Shown here: positions 16,231 to 24,085 of the stretch, in pieces
Position numbering within the stretch: position 1 is the stretch's first letter
How the letters are laid out: every line of letters starts with the position of its first letter
Assembly: GCA_947631935.1 (NCBI GenBank)
Contig: CANRNG010000003.1
Coordinates: 1 to 55,893 of the forward strand
Reading direction: 5' to 3'
Length of the DNA: 55,893 nucleotides
Source of the DNA: an uncultured Erysipelothrix sp.
GTDB taxonomy: Bacteria > Bacillota_I > Bacilli_A > Erysipelotrichales > Erysipelotrichaceae
Notes under the pieces: generated by a model
Database searches by the model: none
Told to the model about the DNA's origin: nothing
The model's input: only the letters and a program-made list of their open reading frames with translations
Position numbers and translations under genes: made by a program

Positions 16231-17960
16231 GCTGTCACCCCATTTCTAATTTGAGATTCATAGATTTCTTGATAAACTTTTGAGGATTCTAACAATTTCT
16301 CGTGCGTATCATAGCCCACGATTTCACCCTCATTTAAAACGATAATTTTATCCATTCTTGACACAGATGATATCTTTTGTGCAATGGAAATTAAGGTCAT
16401 ATCTTTAAACTCTTGATCCAAAGCATCCATGACCTTACTTTCAGTTGCAGCATCCAGTGCTGAAGTTGAATCGTCTAGGATTAAAACTTTGGGGTTAATG
16501 GCCAAAGCCCTTGCGATACATAATCTCTGTTTTTGTCCACCGGAGAAATTCGCTCCCCCTTGTTGAACAGCCATATCATATCCATCGTTATCGTTCGCAA
16601 TGAAATCATATATTGAGGATGCTTGGGTTACTTTATCTAAAAGTGCATCATCAGCATCAGGATTACCCAGCTTTAGATTGGATCGAATGGTCCCAGAAAA
16701 TAAGATGTTTTTCTGTGGCACAAAGCCAAAATTACTGCGCAAACTTTCTAAATCAAACTTTTGAATGTTGACACCGTCAAATAAAATCTCACCCTCAGTA
16801 GGATCAATCAAACGTCCTAACAAGTTAATGAGTGTGGTTTTACCACTTCCTGTACTTCCAATAATACCCAATCGCTCACCTGGATGAATGGTGATGTTGA
16901 TATTGGAGAGTGTATTCTTAACATTTTCATCATCGAAATATTTAAATGAAACATTTTTAAACTCAATCTTACCTTCAAGTTTTGCTTCTATGGCATCAGC
17001 TTTGGTCTCAATATTGATATTTTCATCAAAAACTTCATTGATACGAATCAAAGACGCTTTAGATCGTGTCATCATCATGAAGACATGGGTCATCATCATC
17101 ATCGAGAACATGGTGAATCTTAAGTAATTCACAAACACCAGTAGGTCCCCTAGGGCCAGTGTTTGGGCATCAATGATTAAAAATGATGCAAAATACATTA
17201 TGAAGATGGTTGAAAAGTTAATGGCTGCCGTTAAGGCAGGATCAATCAACAACATTAAATAGTGCGCTCTAAGAGAAGCGTCATAGAAACCTTTATTGTC
17301 TTCTTTAAAGCGTACGTCTTCTAAATCTTCTCTTACAAATGATTTAATCACACGAATATTCATTAAAGATTCTTGAATTCTTTTATTCAATCGGTCCAAC
17401 TTTTCTTGGAGCACAATAAAGCGAGGGAAACCATGGGTTACCACATAGTACATAACCCCTGCCAACAGGACGACCGCTACCATAGGTATACGCGACAATT
17501 CTTTGTTGGTAATATAAGTAAGCGATACCGTACTCACAAGCAATACCGGTGCTCTAACCAGCATTCTCAGCGTCATCAACAAGGTTCTTTGAATAAAATC
17601 CACATCATTGGTTAGACGCGTAATCAAAGATGCGGTTTGAAACTTATTCACATTTTTCACAGAGAATTTTTGAATCTTCTCATAAAGTGCACTTCGTAGG
17701 CGATGTGAAAAGCGCGTCGTCACTGTTGCAGGGATGATCAATCCCAACACAGAAACAACAACCCCCAAAAGCGCAAGTCCCACCATTTGAGCCCCTACTT
17801 TTAAGATAAGATTCATGTCCGCATTTGCGATACCAACATCAATCACATTTCCCATCATACGGATTTGGTAAAGTTCAATCCATGCACTGGAAGCGACTAA
17901 GATGATACCCACAATGGTAATAAACATATCGGGTTTTAAAAACTTAAACAATCTTTTCAT
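16227..17960 (-). CDS. ABC exporter, fused permease-ATPase (first half of a heterodimer)
   Basis: This 577-residue half-transporter has six membrane helices (about residues 13-300) and an ATPase domain (about 335-570). It shows Walker A GSTGSGKTT, Q-loop VPQKNILF, signature NFSGGQKQR and Walker B KVLILDDSTSALD. The residue after Walker B is Asp, not the catalytic Glu, and the switch position is IAQKISSVS with Gln instead of His. It is therefore the degenerate-site half, and the partner supplies the complementary residues, as in BmrCD/TM287-288-type exporters. It overlaps the MarR gene by 17 bases. Confidence 0.9.
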   Translation of the reverse strand: MKRLFKFLKPDMFITIVGIILVASSAWIELYQIRMMGNVIDVGIANADMNLILKVGAQMVGLALLGVVVSVLGLIIPATVTTRFSHRLRSALYEKIQKFSVKNVNKFQTASLITRLTNDVDFIQRTLLMTLRMLVRAPVLLVSTVSLTYITNKELSRIPMVAVVLLAGVMYYVVTHGFPRFIVLQEKLDRLNKRIQESLMNIRVIKSFVREDLEDVRFKEDNKGFYDASLRAHYLMLLIDPALTAAINFSTIFIMYFASFLIIDAQTLALGDLLVFVNYLRFTMFSMMMMTHVFMMMTRSKASLIRINEVFDENINIETKADAIEAKLEGKIEFKNVSFKYFDDENVKNTLSNINITIHPGERLGIIGSTGSGKTTLINLLGRLIDPTEGEILFDGVNIQKFDLESLRSNFGFVPQKNILFSGTIRSNLKLGNPDADDALLDKVTQASSIYDFIANDNDGYDMAVQQGGANFSGGQKQRLCIARALAINPKVLILDDSTSALDAATESKVMDALDQEFKDMTLISIAQKISSVSRMDKIIVLNEGEIVGYDTHEKLLESSKVYQEIYESQIRNGVTA

Positions 17961-18384
17961 CTACGATCTCCTCCTCTAATCCCTTAATCATTTTTTCAAA
18001 TAAAAAAGACAAATTATTTTTCTCTTTGTCCGAAAAATCTTTAAACATATTTTCATTAATTTGGTCAATACCCAGTCGCACATGATTTGCGACAGCTTCA
18101 CCTTTTTCAGTTAAACTAAAAAGTATTTTACGTTTATCTTCCATGGACTGTTCCCGCAAAACCAACTCAGAATTTTCAAGTCTTTTAAGGCTGACCGATA
18201 AAGACTCCTTTGAAACTTCCAATTCATTGGCCAAGTCTGTCAACGTGATCCCTGGATTCTTTTGAAGCTTAAAAAGCGTACGATGTTGGCCAATGAAAAT
18301 ACCCTTCCCCTTAAGGTAACCAGAGATTACTTTTCTCTGTTTTTTAGCCAATTCTCTGAACATATCTACCAGTTCTACATGCAT
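17944..18384 (-). CDS. MarR-family transcriptional regulator
   Basis: This 146-residue winged-helix protein has the MarR pattern: N-terminal helix, then QHRTLFKLQKNPGITLTDLANELEVSKE (about residues 32-60) as the helix-turn-helix, the wing LRKLFSL-like EDKRKILFSLTEKG, and a C-terminal dimerisation helix. It is the first gene of an operon with two ABC exporter halves and has a perfect inverted repeat over its own start region, so it very likely represses itself and the exporter until a ligand binds. Confidence 0.9.
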   Translation of the reverse strand: MHVELVDMFRELAKKQRKVISGYLKGKGIFIGQHRTLFKLQKNPGITLTDLANELEVSKESLSVSLKRLENSELVLREQSMEDKRKILFSLTEKGEAVANHVRLGIDQINENMFKDFSDKEKNNLSFLFEKMIKGLEEEIVDEKIV

Positions 18385-18396
18385 CCTATCACTCCT

Positions 18397-18421
18397 TTAG
18401 TTAACCACCTAACTAATTATA
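18397..18421 (-). promoter_or_regulatory. MarR operator overlapping the operon promoter
   Basis: TTAGTTA (18397-18403) and TAACTAA (18410-18416) form a perfect 7-bp inverted repeat with a 6-base spacer. The -10 box TATAAT (18416-18421, minus strand, preceded by extended TGT) abuts it, so the repeat covers the transcription start. This is the usual geometry for an autorepressing MarR protein. Confidence 0.8.
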
Positions 18422-18452
18422 ACACACTCTATATAAAAAGAAAGTTATAGAC

Positions 18453-18492
18453 ATAAAAAAGCGATAACTTAATCTCAATTAAATCATCGCTT
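18453..18492 (-). terminator. Terminator of the opp operon
   Basis: AAGCGAT (18459-18465) pairs with ATCGCTT (18486-18492), extended by TTAA-type inner pairs, and is followed on the minus strand by TTTTTT. It lies 10 bases after the small membrane ORF, ending the opp transcript. Confidence 0.8.
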
Positions 18493-18502
18493 ATATATTC
18501 AT

Positions 18503-18682
18503 TTAAAATATTAACCAAATAATCAATACCAACGCACCCAGTAAAAGTAAAACAGCGGGTAGCAGCGTAATTAAAGCCGCTATGATCAAAGCCAGCGTAT
18601 CCCCTTTTTCCAAAGGTTCTTCCTTAAACTGTTTAATGTTGTCAGATTCATTATCTAATAGACGTTTTCTTTTTTTAAACAA
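18503..18682 (-). CDS. Small membrane protein at the end of the opp operon
   Basis: This is a 59-residue open frame beginning with TTG five bases past the oppD stop. Residues 1-29 are charged (MFKKRKRLLDNESDN, then KEEPLEKGDT); residues 30-59 form one or two closely packed hydrophobic segments (LALIIAALITLLPAV, then a second run ending WLIF). The ribosome site is weak, so it may rely on coupling to oppD. Its position between oppD and the operon terminator argues that it is real. I do not recognise the family; a regulatory or stabilising subunit of the transporter is a guess. Confidence 0.55.
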   Translation of the reverse strand: MFKKRKRLLDNESDNIKQFKEEPLEKGDTLALIIAALITLLPAVLLLLGALVLIIWLIF

Positions 18683-18686
18683 AATA

Positions 18687-19625
18687 CTACTTCAATCGAC
18701 AAGCCACAAAGTGTTGATCGCCCACTTGGACCCAATCTCCATCAGCCTCATTGTTGTCTCTAAAGTTTTTAAAATCAAACTGATCGTTTTCAGATGAGAA
18801 TAAATCCTCTTCCATCTCTTTTTCACCCTTACGACGTGAAATGTCTGTTTTAAGGAAAGCAGCCATCAAACGTTTGGTATAAGGATGCGTAGCATTGTCA
18901 AAGATGGAAAGAATTGGACCTGACTCAACTATTTTACCGCGATGCATAACAATTACATCGTCTGCCATCTGAGAGATAACACCCAAATCATGGGTAATAA
19001 ACATAATTGATGTATTAAAATCAGATTTCAAATCATTCATCAACTTCAAAATTTCAGCTTGAATAATAACATCCAGTGCCGTTGTAGGCTCATCAGCAAT
19101 CAAAAGCTTAGGATTACATGCAAGTGCCATCGCAATCATAACACGTTGACTCATCCCACCTGACAATTGGTGAGGATATTGTTTCATCACCGCATCAGGA
19201 TTCGTAATTTTTACTGATATCAACATTTCTTTTGTTTTTTCACTGGCTTGTTTTTTATTCATGTCTTGGTGTAACATCAAGACTTCATTCATTTGACGTT
19301 CAACTGTAAACACAGGGTTTAAGGAAGTCATCGGTTCTTGGAAAATCATAGAAATTTCATTACCACGAATGTCTTGTATATCTTTTTCAGGAAGTTGATT
19401 TAAAACTTTTCCATCAAAGATAATTTCACCATCAGCAATACGTTGATTGTGTTCAAACAATTTCAAGATACTCATGGCAGTTTGAGATTTACCAGATCCA
19501 CTCTCACCTACAATACCCAGTGTGCGTCCTTGTTCAACTTCAAAAGAGATGCCATTTACAGCTTTAACAATACCCCTTCTTGTATCAAAGTAAGTATGCA
19601 AATTTTTTATTTCTAATAAACTCAT
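18687..19625 (-). CDS. oppD: Oligopeptide ABC transporter ATPase OppD
   Basis: This 312-residue cytoplasmic ATPase has Walker [11 protein letters not shown]-loop [11 protein letters not shown], signature LSGGMSQR, Walker [14 protein letters not shown] and switch His in FITHDLG. The TSLNP and GGMSQR forms are typical of OppD/DppD. The C-terminal region ends with [11 protein letters not shown], the short motif with a conserved Cys seen in peptide-importer ATPases. It hydrolyses ATP together with OppF to drive import through OppBC. It follows oppF by one base. Confidence 0.92.
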   Translation of the reverse strand: MSLLEIKNLHTYFDTRRGIVKAVNGISFEVEQGRTLGIVGESGSGKSQTAMSILKLFEHNQRIADGEIIFDGKVLNQLPEKDIQDIRGNEISMIFQEPMTSLNPVFTVERQMNEVLMLHQDMNKKQASEKTKEMLISVKITNPDAVMKQYPHQLSGGMSQRVMIAMALACNPKLLIADEPTTALDVIIQAEILKLMNDLKSDFNTSIMFITHDLGVISQMADDVIVMHRGKIVESGPILSIFDNATHPYTKRLMAAFLKTDISRRKGEKEMEEDLFSSENDQFDFKNFRDNNEADGDWVQVGDQHFVACRLK

Positions 19626-19626
19626 A

Positions 19627-21102
19627 TTACAACTCCTCTACAATTAACTCAGGGTTTTTTAGGTTACAAGCCACAAAGTGACCTGGACTGACTTCAAACC
19701 AATCTTTATCCACTTCGCCTGTTTCTTTATATCTAAAATCATAAAGATCATTTTCAACATAAAGTGGCAAGGGTTCAACCACTTGACCTGGACGATTCAT
19801 TTTAGGAATCGCATTCAATAACTCTCTTGTATAAGGATGTTGCGGATTGCTAAAGATTTCTTCAGCAGGCGCAAGTTCAACCAAATTACCAAAGTACATA
19901 ACACCAATTCTATCCGAAATATAACGCACGACTCCCAAGTCATGGGTAATAAAGAGATATGTTAGGTTGTGATCATCTTTTAAGTCTTGTAATAAGTTAA
20001 TAATTTGAGATTGAATCGATACATCAAGTGCACTTACAGCTTCATCACAAACCACAAATTTAGGGTTGAGCGCCAAGGCACGGGCAATTCCAATACGTTG
20101 ACGTTGTCCACCAGAGAATTGGTGAGGATAGCGGTGCATATACTCTGCATCCAAACCGCATTTCTCCATGATATCAATAATATAATCTTGATACTCTTGA
20201 GAATCTGTATCATCAAATAAACCATGGGCAATCAAACCTTCACCAATGATGTTACCAACTGTAAAACGTGGGTCAAGGGATGAATAAGGGTCTTGGAAAA
20301 TGATTTGTAAATCATTTCTCAAACGACGCATTTCATGTTTATTCAAAGCACTTAAATCAATACCTTCATCTTTTTGAGACTCAAACTCTTCAAAGCGAGG
20401 ATGGCTTGAAAGTTCCGCTTTAAAAGCATCAACTTCCGCAACAATTTCATCTCTAGCGATTTCCTTTTTCGCCAAGTCAGCTTTCATATCCATGATTTTC
20501 GAAGACTTGGAAACATCCTGTCCACGAATAATCAATTTATTTTCTTCAAATTCAATCTTTTTAAGAAGTGTAGCAACAGCAGAACCCTTTTCATATTTTT
20601 CAATCAAGAGTTTTTGAACTTTGTTTAAATCACTAGAAACTAAAAGTCCACCTGCAAGCCTTACAATATTTCCATATTTATTTTCAAAATTAATACGTGC
20701 CAAACGCAAAGCTTCCACTTTTGGATCTGTTGAATCGTCAAGCAAATCAACTTCGTCGATAAGATAATTTAGAACAGATAAATCTGCATCATATCCTACG
20801 AAATTCTTAGCAAGACCTCTATAAGTTTCACCCACATATTCAGGCATCATTTCTTCAATGGTATTTCCATAGTATAAACTGATTCCTGCTGTTTGTTCAT
20901 AAAGTTGGATGAGTGTTCTACCAAATGTAGATTTACCACATCCACTTTCACCAACGATACCCAAAGTTTCACCTTCATAAATATCTAGTGAGATGTCTTT
21001 ATTAGCACGAACATATTCAATCTCTTTTTGAAAAATGTTTTTCTTTTTTAAAGGGAAATATTTTTGTAGGTGTTCTACCTTTAATAATATTTTTTCAGAC
21101 AT
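19627..21102 (-). CDS. oppF: Oligopeptide ABC transporter ATPase OppF with internal insertion
   Basis: This protein has 491 residues against about 310-330 for normal OppF. Walker A GESGCGKST lies near residue 54. The usual Q-loop segment (DLQIIFQDPYSSLDPR) does not come until about residue 265, followed by signature FSGGQRQR, Walker B FVVCDEAVSALD and FITHDLG. About 150 extra residues, largely helical and charged, separate the Walker A helix from the Q-loop. The C-terminus has the same GHFVACNLK motif as OppD. Catalytic motifs are intact, so the insert probably adds a helical arm rather than breaking the ATPase. Confidence 0.9.
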   Translation of the reverse strand: MSEKILLKVEHLQKYFPLKKKNIFQKEIEYVRANKDISLDIYEGETLGIVGESGCGKSTFGRTLIQLYEQTAGISLYYGNTIEEMMPEYVGETYRGLAKNFVGYDADLSVLNYLIDEVDLLDDSTDPKVEALRLARINFENKYGNIVRLAGGLLVSSDLNKVQKLLIEKYEKGSAVATLLKKIEFEENKLIIRGQDVSKSSKIMDMKADLAKKEIARDEIVAEVDAFKAELSSHPRFEEFESQKDEGIDLSALNKHEMRRLRNDLQIIFQDPYSSLDPRFTVGNIIGEGLIAHGLFDDTDSQEYQDYIIDIMEKCGLDAEYMHRYPHQFSGGQRQRIGIARALALNPKFVVCDEAVSALDVSIQSQIINLLQDLKDDHNLTYLFITHDLGVVRYISDRIGVMYFGNLVELAPAEEIFSNPQHPYTRELLNAIPKMNRPGQVVEPLPLYVENDLYDFRYKETGEVDKDWFEVSPGHFVACNLKNPELIVEEL

Positions 21103-21119
21103 AATTTCCTCCTATCTAT

Positions 21120-22967
21120 CTATTTTTGGTTTGAACGAGGGTCCATAGCATCCCTTAGCGCATCACCAATTAAGTTGACACTCAATGCTGCCAATAAAAC
21201 AGCACCTGCAGGCAAGAGCCATTGCCACCAATAGCGTTCAATAACAATGGAGTTAACAACACCATTTAACATATTTCCCCATGAAGGTGACGGTGATTTA
21301 ACACCAAATCCTAAGAAAGAAAGACCCGCTTCAGTGAGTAAACTTGAAGCATAACCCAATGTCATATTAACAATGATTAAGTTAAAGACAGAAGGTAAAA
21401 TATGTTTAATGATGATTGTAGATTCTTTTAATCCCAATGCTCGCGCAGCAAGCACAAAATCTTTTTCTCTTTCAGCCAAAATTTGACCACGAACCAATCG
21501 GGCAACACCCGGCCAAGAAATAACTCCCAGAACCACCATAATCATTAACAGTCTGGTATTTTGAGATGTATCAACCGGTAATAAAGCAGACAAAGTAATC
21601 GCCAATGGCATAAATGGAAAGGCCGAAATAACCTCTGCAAAACGCATAAGGAGATTGTCGATTATACCGCCATAGAAACCAGCAATTAATCCAACAGTAA
21701 CTCCGATGAATACAGAAATAATGATCGCAACGGCACCAATAATTAAGGATACACGACCACCATGAAGCAATCGAGTGGCAACATCACGGCCAAAGCCATC
21801 TGATCCAAGTCTAAATCCTTTTAGTCCCCAACCATTGACACTGCCATCTTCACTTACAGCAAAGGAATTATAGTAAGCACTAAAGATGTTGCTTACGTCG
21901 CTATTGTTTACTTTCGTAGGTACTTCTGTTAAACCATATTTTCCAGTACCCACTGAATGAACTGTGCCGTCTTCTGTTAAGAAGTTAAAAGATTTTAGTG
22001 TAGAGCTTATTTTAACAATCTTACTATCATATTGTGGTAAATCGCTCATACTTACCCCAGAAATACGTCCCCATCCATGTAAATTACCTTGGTCATCCAA
22101 AGCAATCACAGCCGTTTCTGAAGCCGTTACTTGCACAATATTGGTAGAACCGTCTTGGAGATGTTCAGGTAGGTTCGTATAAACTTCCGAACCACGAATA
22201 CCTGCTACCGCAACCGTACCATCATCTAAAATCAAGATTAGGTTAAATGGAGCCACTGCAAAATCAACAATTCTACCCTGATAGTCTCTAGAAATAGAAC
22301 TTAAGTTATTTGCATTTGTACTACCCCAAACATAAACGTTTCCATTTTCTGTGAGTACTAAAGAATAACTTGAATGGGCACCAATTTTTACAATTTTATC
22401 ACCCACAAGACGTTGTTTCACTTCACTTGGAAACTCGGATTGATTAAAGTTATTCCAACCCGCTCCAATAATATCACCCGTATTGGTTAATGCAATCACA
22501 TGTCTTGCACCTGAGGCAACAGAAACAATGTTTTTGCCTTCTGTTTTCTCTACAATTTCAGATGGATACATCATATGTCCAGGATCTTTACCCCAAAAGT
22601 ATAATTCGCCATCTTCATCCAATCCAACTGAGTAAGAAACACCTGTTGCAATTTCAACAGGGTTGTTTAATTTTTTACTTACTTTTAAGTAATTCATAGA
22701 AGGACCAATATTTTGCAGTGCTGTATCATGATCATACTCATTATAAGCAGGACCAACAGCTGTACCAACAAATACAACCGCAAAAATTAAAATAAATGTA
22801 ACAAGTCCAACAATTCCCATTTTATTTTCAAAAAAGTTACGTTTAATTTGCTGACTCGGACTTAATAAAGCATCATTATCGATTTCTTTATTTTTATTAG
22901 TGAACAGTCTGGCTATCATACTGGTAAAACTTTTACCTACGGAGGTTTTATTATTTTTTTCTTTCAT
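21120..22967 (-). CDS. oppC: Oligopeptide permease OppC with inserted RCC1-like beta-propeller
   Basis: This 615-residue protein is about twice the usual OppC length. Residues 1-80 hold a cytoplasmic tail and the first membrane helix. Residues about 95-375 contain seven RCC1-like repeats, each with a pattern like VGLDEDGELYFWG, VLTENGNVYVWG or ALDDQGNLHGWG. The sequence then returns to canonical OppC at RLGSDGFGRDVATRLLHGGR, followed by five membrane helices and the EAA-type loop with ARALGLKESTIIIKHILPS. By OppC topology the propeller lies outside the membrane, near the substrate-binding protein. It follows oppB by 14 bases. Confidence 0.92.
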   Translation of the reverse strand: MKEKNNKTSVGKSFTSMIARLFTNKNKEIDNDALLSPSQQIKRNFFENKMGIVGLVTFILIFAVVFVGTAVGPAYNEYDHDTALQNIGPSMNYLKVSKKLNNPVEIATGVSYSVGLDEDGELYFWGKDPGHMMYPSEIVEKTEGKNIVSVASGARHVIALTNTGDIIGAGWNNFNQSEFPSEVKQRLVGDKIVKIGAHSSYSLVLTENGNVYVWGSTNANNLSSISRDYQGRIVDFAVAPFNLILILDDGTVAVAGIRGSEVYTNLPEHLQDGSTNIVQVTASETAVIALDDQGNLHGWGRISGVSMSDLPQYDSKIVKISSTLKSFNFLTEDGTVHSVGTGKYGLTEVPTKVNNSDVSNIFSAYYNSFAVSEDGSVNGWGLKGFRLGSDGFGRDVATRLLHGGRVSLIIGAVAIIISVFIGVTVGLIAGFYGGIIDNLLMRFAEVISAFPFMPLAITLSALLPVDTSQNTRLLMIMVVLGVISWPGVARLVRGQILAEREKDFVLAARALGLKESTIIIKHILPSVFNLIIVNMTLGYASSLLTEAGLSFLGFGVKSPSPSWGNMLNGVVNSIVIERYWWQWLLPAGAVLLAALSVNLIGDALRDAMDPRSNQK

Positions 22968-22981
22968 ATATAAATTTCCTC

Positions 22982-23965
22982 CTAATCTAATTTAACGCGT
23001 GGATCAACTAACGCGTAACTTACGTCCATTAATATATTTGATACTAAAGATAAAATTGCATAGAACATGTTCATCGCAAGCACTAAGTTAAGGTCAGCTG
23101 AGTTAACTGCATCAATAAGTACTTTACCAATCCCATTCCAAGCAAAAATTTGTTCAGTAATTGCAGCGCCACCAAAAATTCCTGGTAAAGAACCGGCAAC
23201 AACTGTTACAACAGGGATTAAAGCGTTTCTAAAAGCATGTGAGTAAATCACAACTTTTTCATTCAAACCCTTAGCCCGTGCTGTTCGAATATAATCACTG
23301 CTTAACACCTCAAGCATCGCATTACGTACATAACGAATCATACCCGCAAAACTACCTAAGGTCAGCGTAATCAGTGGCAAAGTCATATATGGTAACAACG
23401 CCACATAATACTTCAAACTGCCATCATCAATCATTGAGGGCATCCCACCAATGGGAAGCCAATTTAACTTAATTGAAAAAACATATATGAGTAAAACCGA
23501 AATCAACAAAGTCGGCATAGAAACACCCACGATAGAAGTTACTTGCCATGACTTATCATAAAATGAACCTTGTTTCACTGCGGAACGAATTCCAACAACA
23601 ATAGAAACAACAAATGAGATTATAATTGACACTACGTTTATGACAACTGTATTTTTCATAGGTCTCGAAATAACATTCACTACCGGTTTATTATGGGATG
23701 TTGAATAACCAAGGTTTCCTGAAGCGGTCGTCGCTACCCAGCGAACATATTGCTCAGGTAAACTCTTATCAAGTCCCAATCGAACGTAAAGTTCATCATA
23801 GACTTTCTCATATTGTGCGGGATCTTTAATAGATGTCCCACTTCCCCCAAGCATTATTTTAACCGGATCACCAGGCATCATCTTTACAAATGAAAAAAGC
23901 ATTATTGAAATAATAATGATAACTGGTATCAGAGATAATAATCTTTTTATTAAATACTTAAACAT
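22982..23965 (-). CDS. oppB: Oligopeptide permease OppB
   Basis: This 327-residue permease has six membrane helices. It starts with the typical FKYLIKRLLSLIPV and MMPGDPVK segments, has the EAA loop TARAKGLNEKVVIYSHAFRNALIPV, and ends ILMDVSYALVDPRVKL. It forms the translocation pore with OppC. It has normal length and no insertion, in contrast to its partner. A GGGAGG site lies before its start, immediately after a strong hairpin. Confidence 0.94.
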   Translation of the reverse strand: MFKYLIKRLLSLIPVIIIISIMLFSFVKMMPGDPVKIMLGGSGTSIKDPAQYEKVYDELYVRLGLDKSLPEQYVRWVATTASGNLGYSTSHNKPVVNVISRPMKNTVVINVVSIIISFVVSIVVGIRSAVKQGSFYDKSWQVTSIVGVSMPTLLISVLLIYVFSIKLNWLPIGGMPSMIDDGSLKYYVALLPYMTLPLITLTLGSFAGMIRYVRNAMLEVLSSDYIRTARAKGLNEKVVIYSHAFRNALIPVVTVVAGSLPGIFGGAAITEQIFAWNGIGKVLIDAVNSADLNLVLAMNMFYAILSLVSNILMDVSYALVDPRVKLD

Positions 23966-23988
23966 GATTTCCTCCCTTTACACAGTTA

Positions 23989-24013
23989 TAGGAAGTGGCG
24001 AGGCCACTTCCTA
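23989..24013 (-). promoter_or_regulatory. Strong intercistronic hairpin between oppA and oppB
   Basis: TAGGAAGTGGC (23989-23999) and GCCACTTCCTA (24003-24013) form a perfect 11-bp stem with a 3-base loop. No T run follows on the minus strand, so it is not a classic terminator. It is placed to protect the oppA message 3' end and lower oppBCFD expression relative to the binding protein (inference). Confidence 0.75.
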
Positions 24014-24085
24014 AGTTCAACCGTGTTATTAAGTATACACTATTTACCCAAAAATTAATAGACTATTTGTAAACTAAACTATTAA

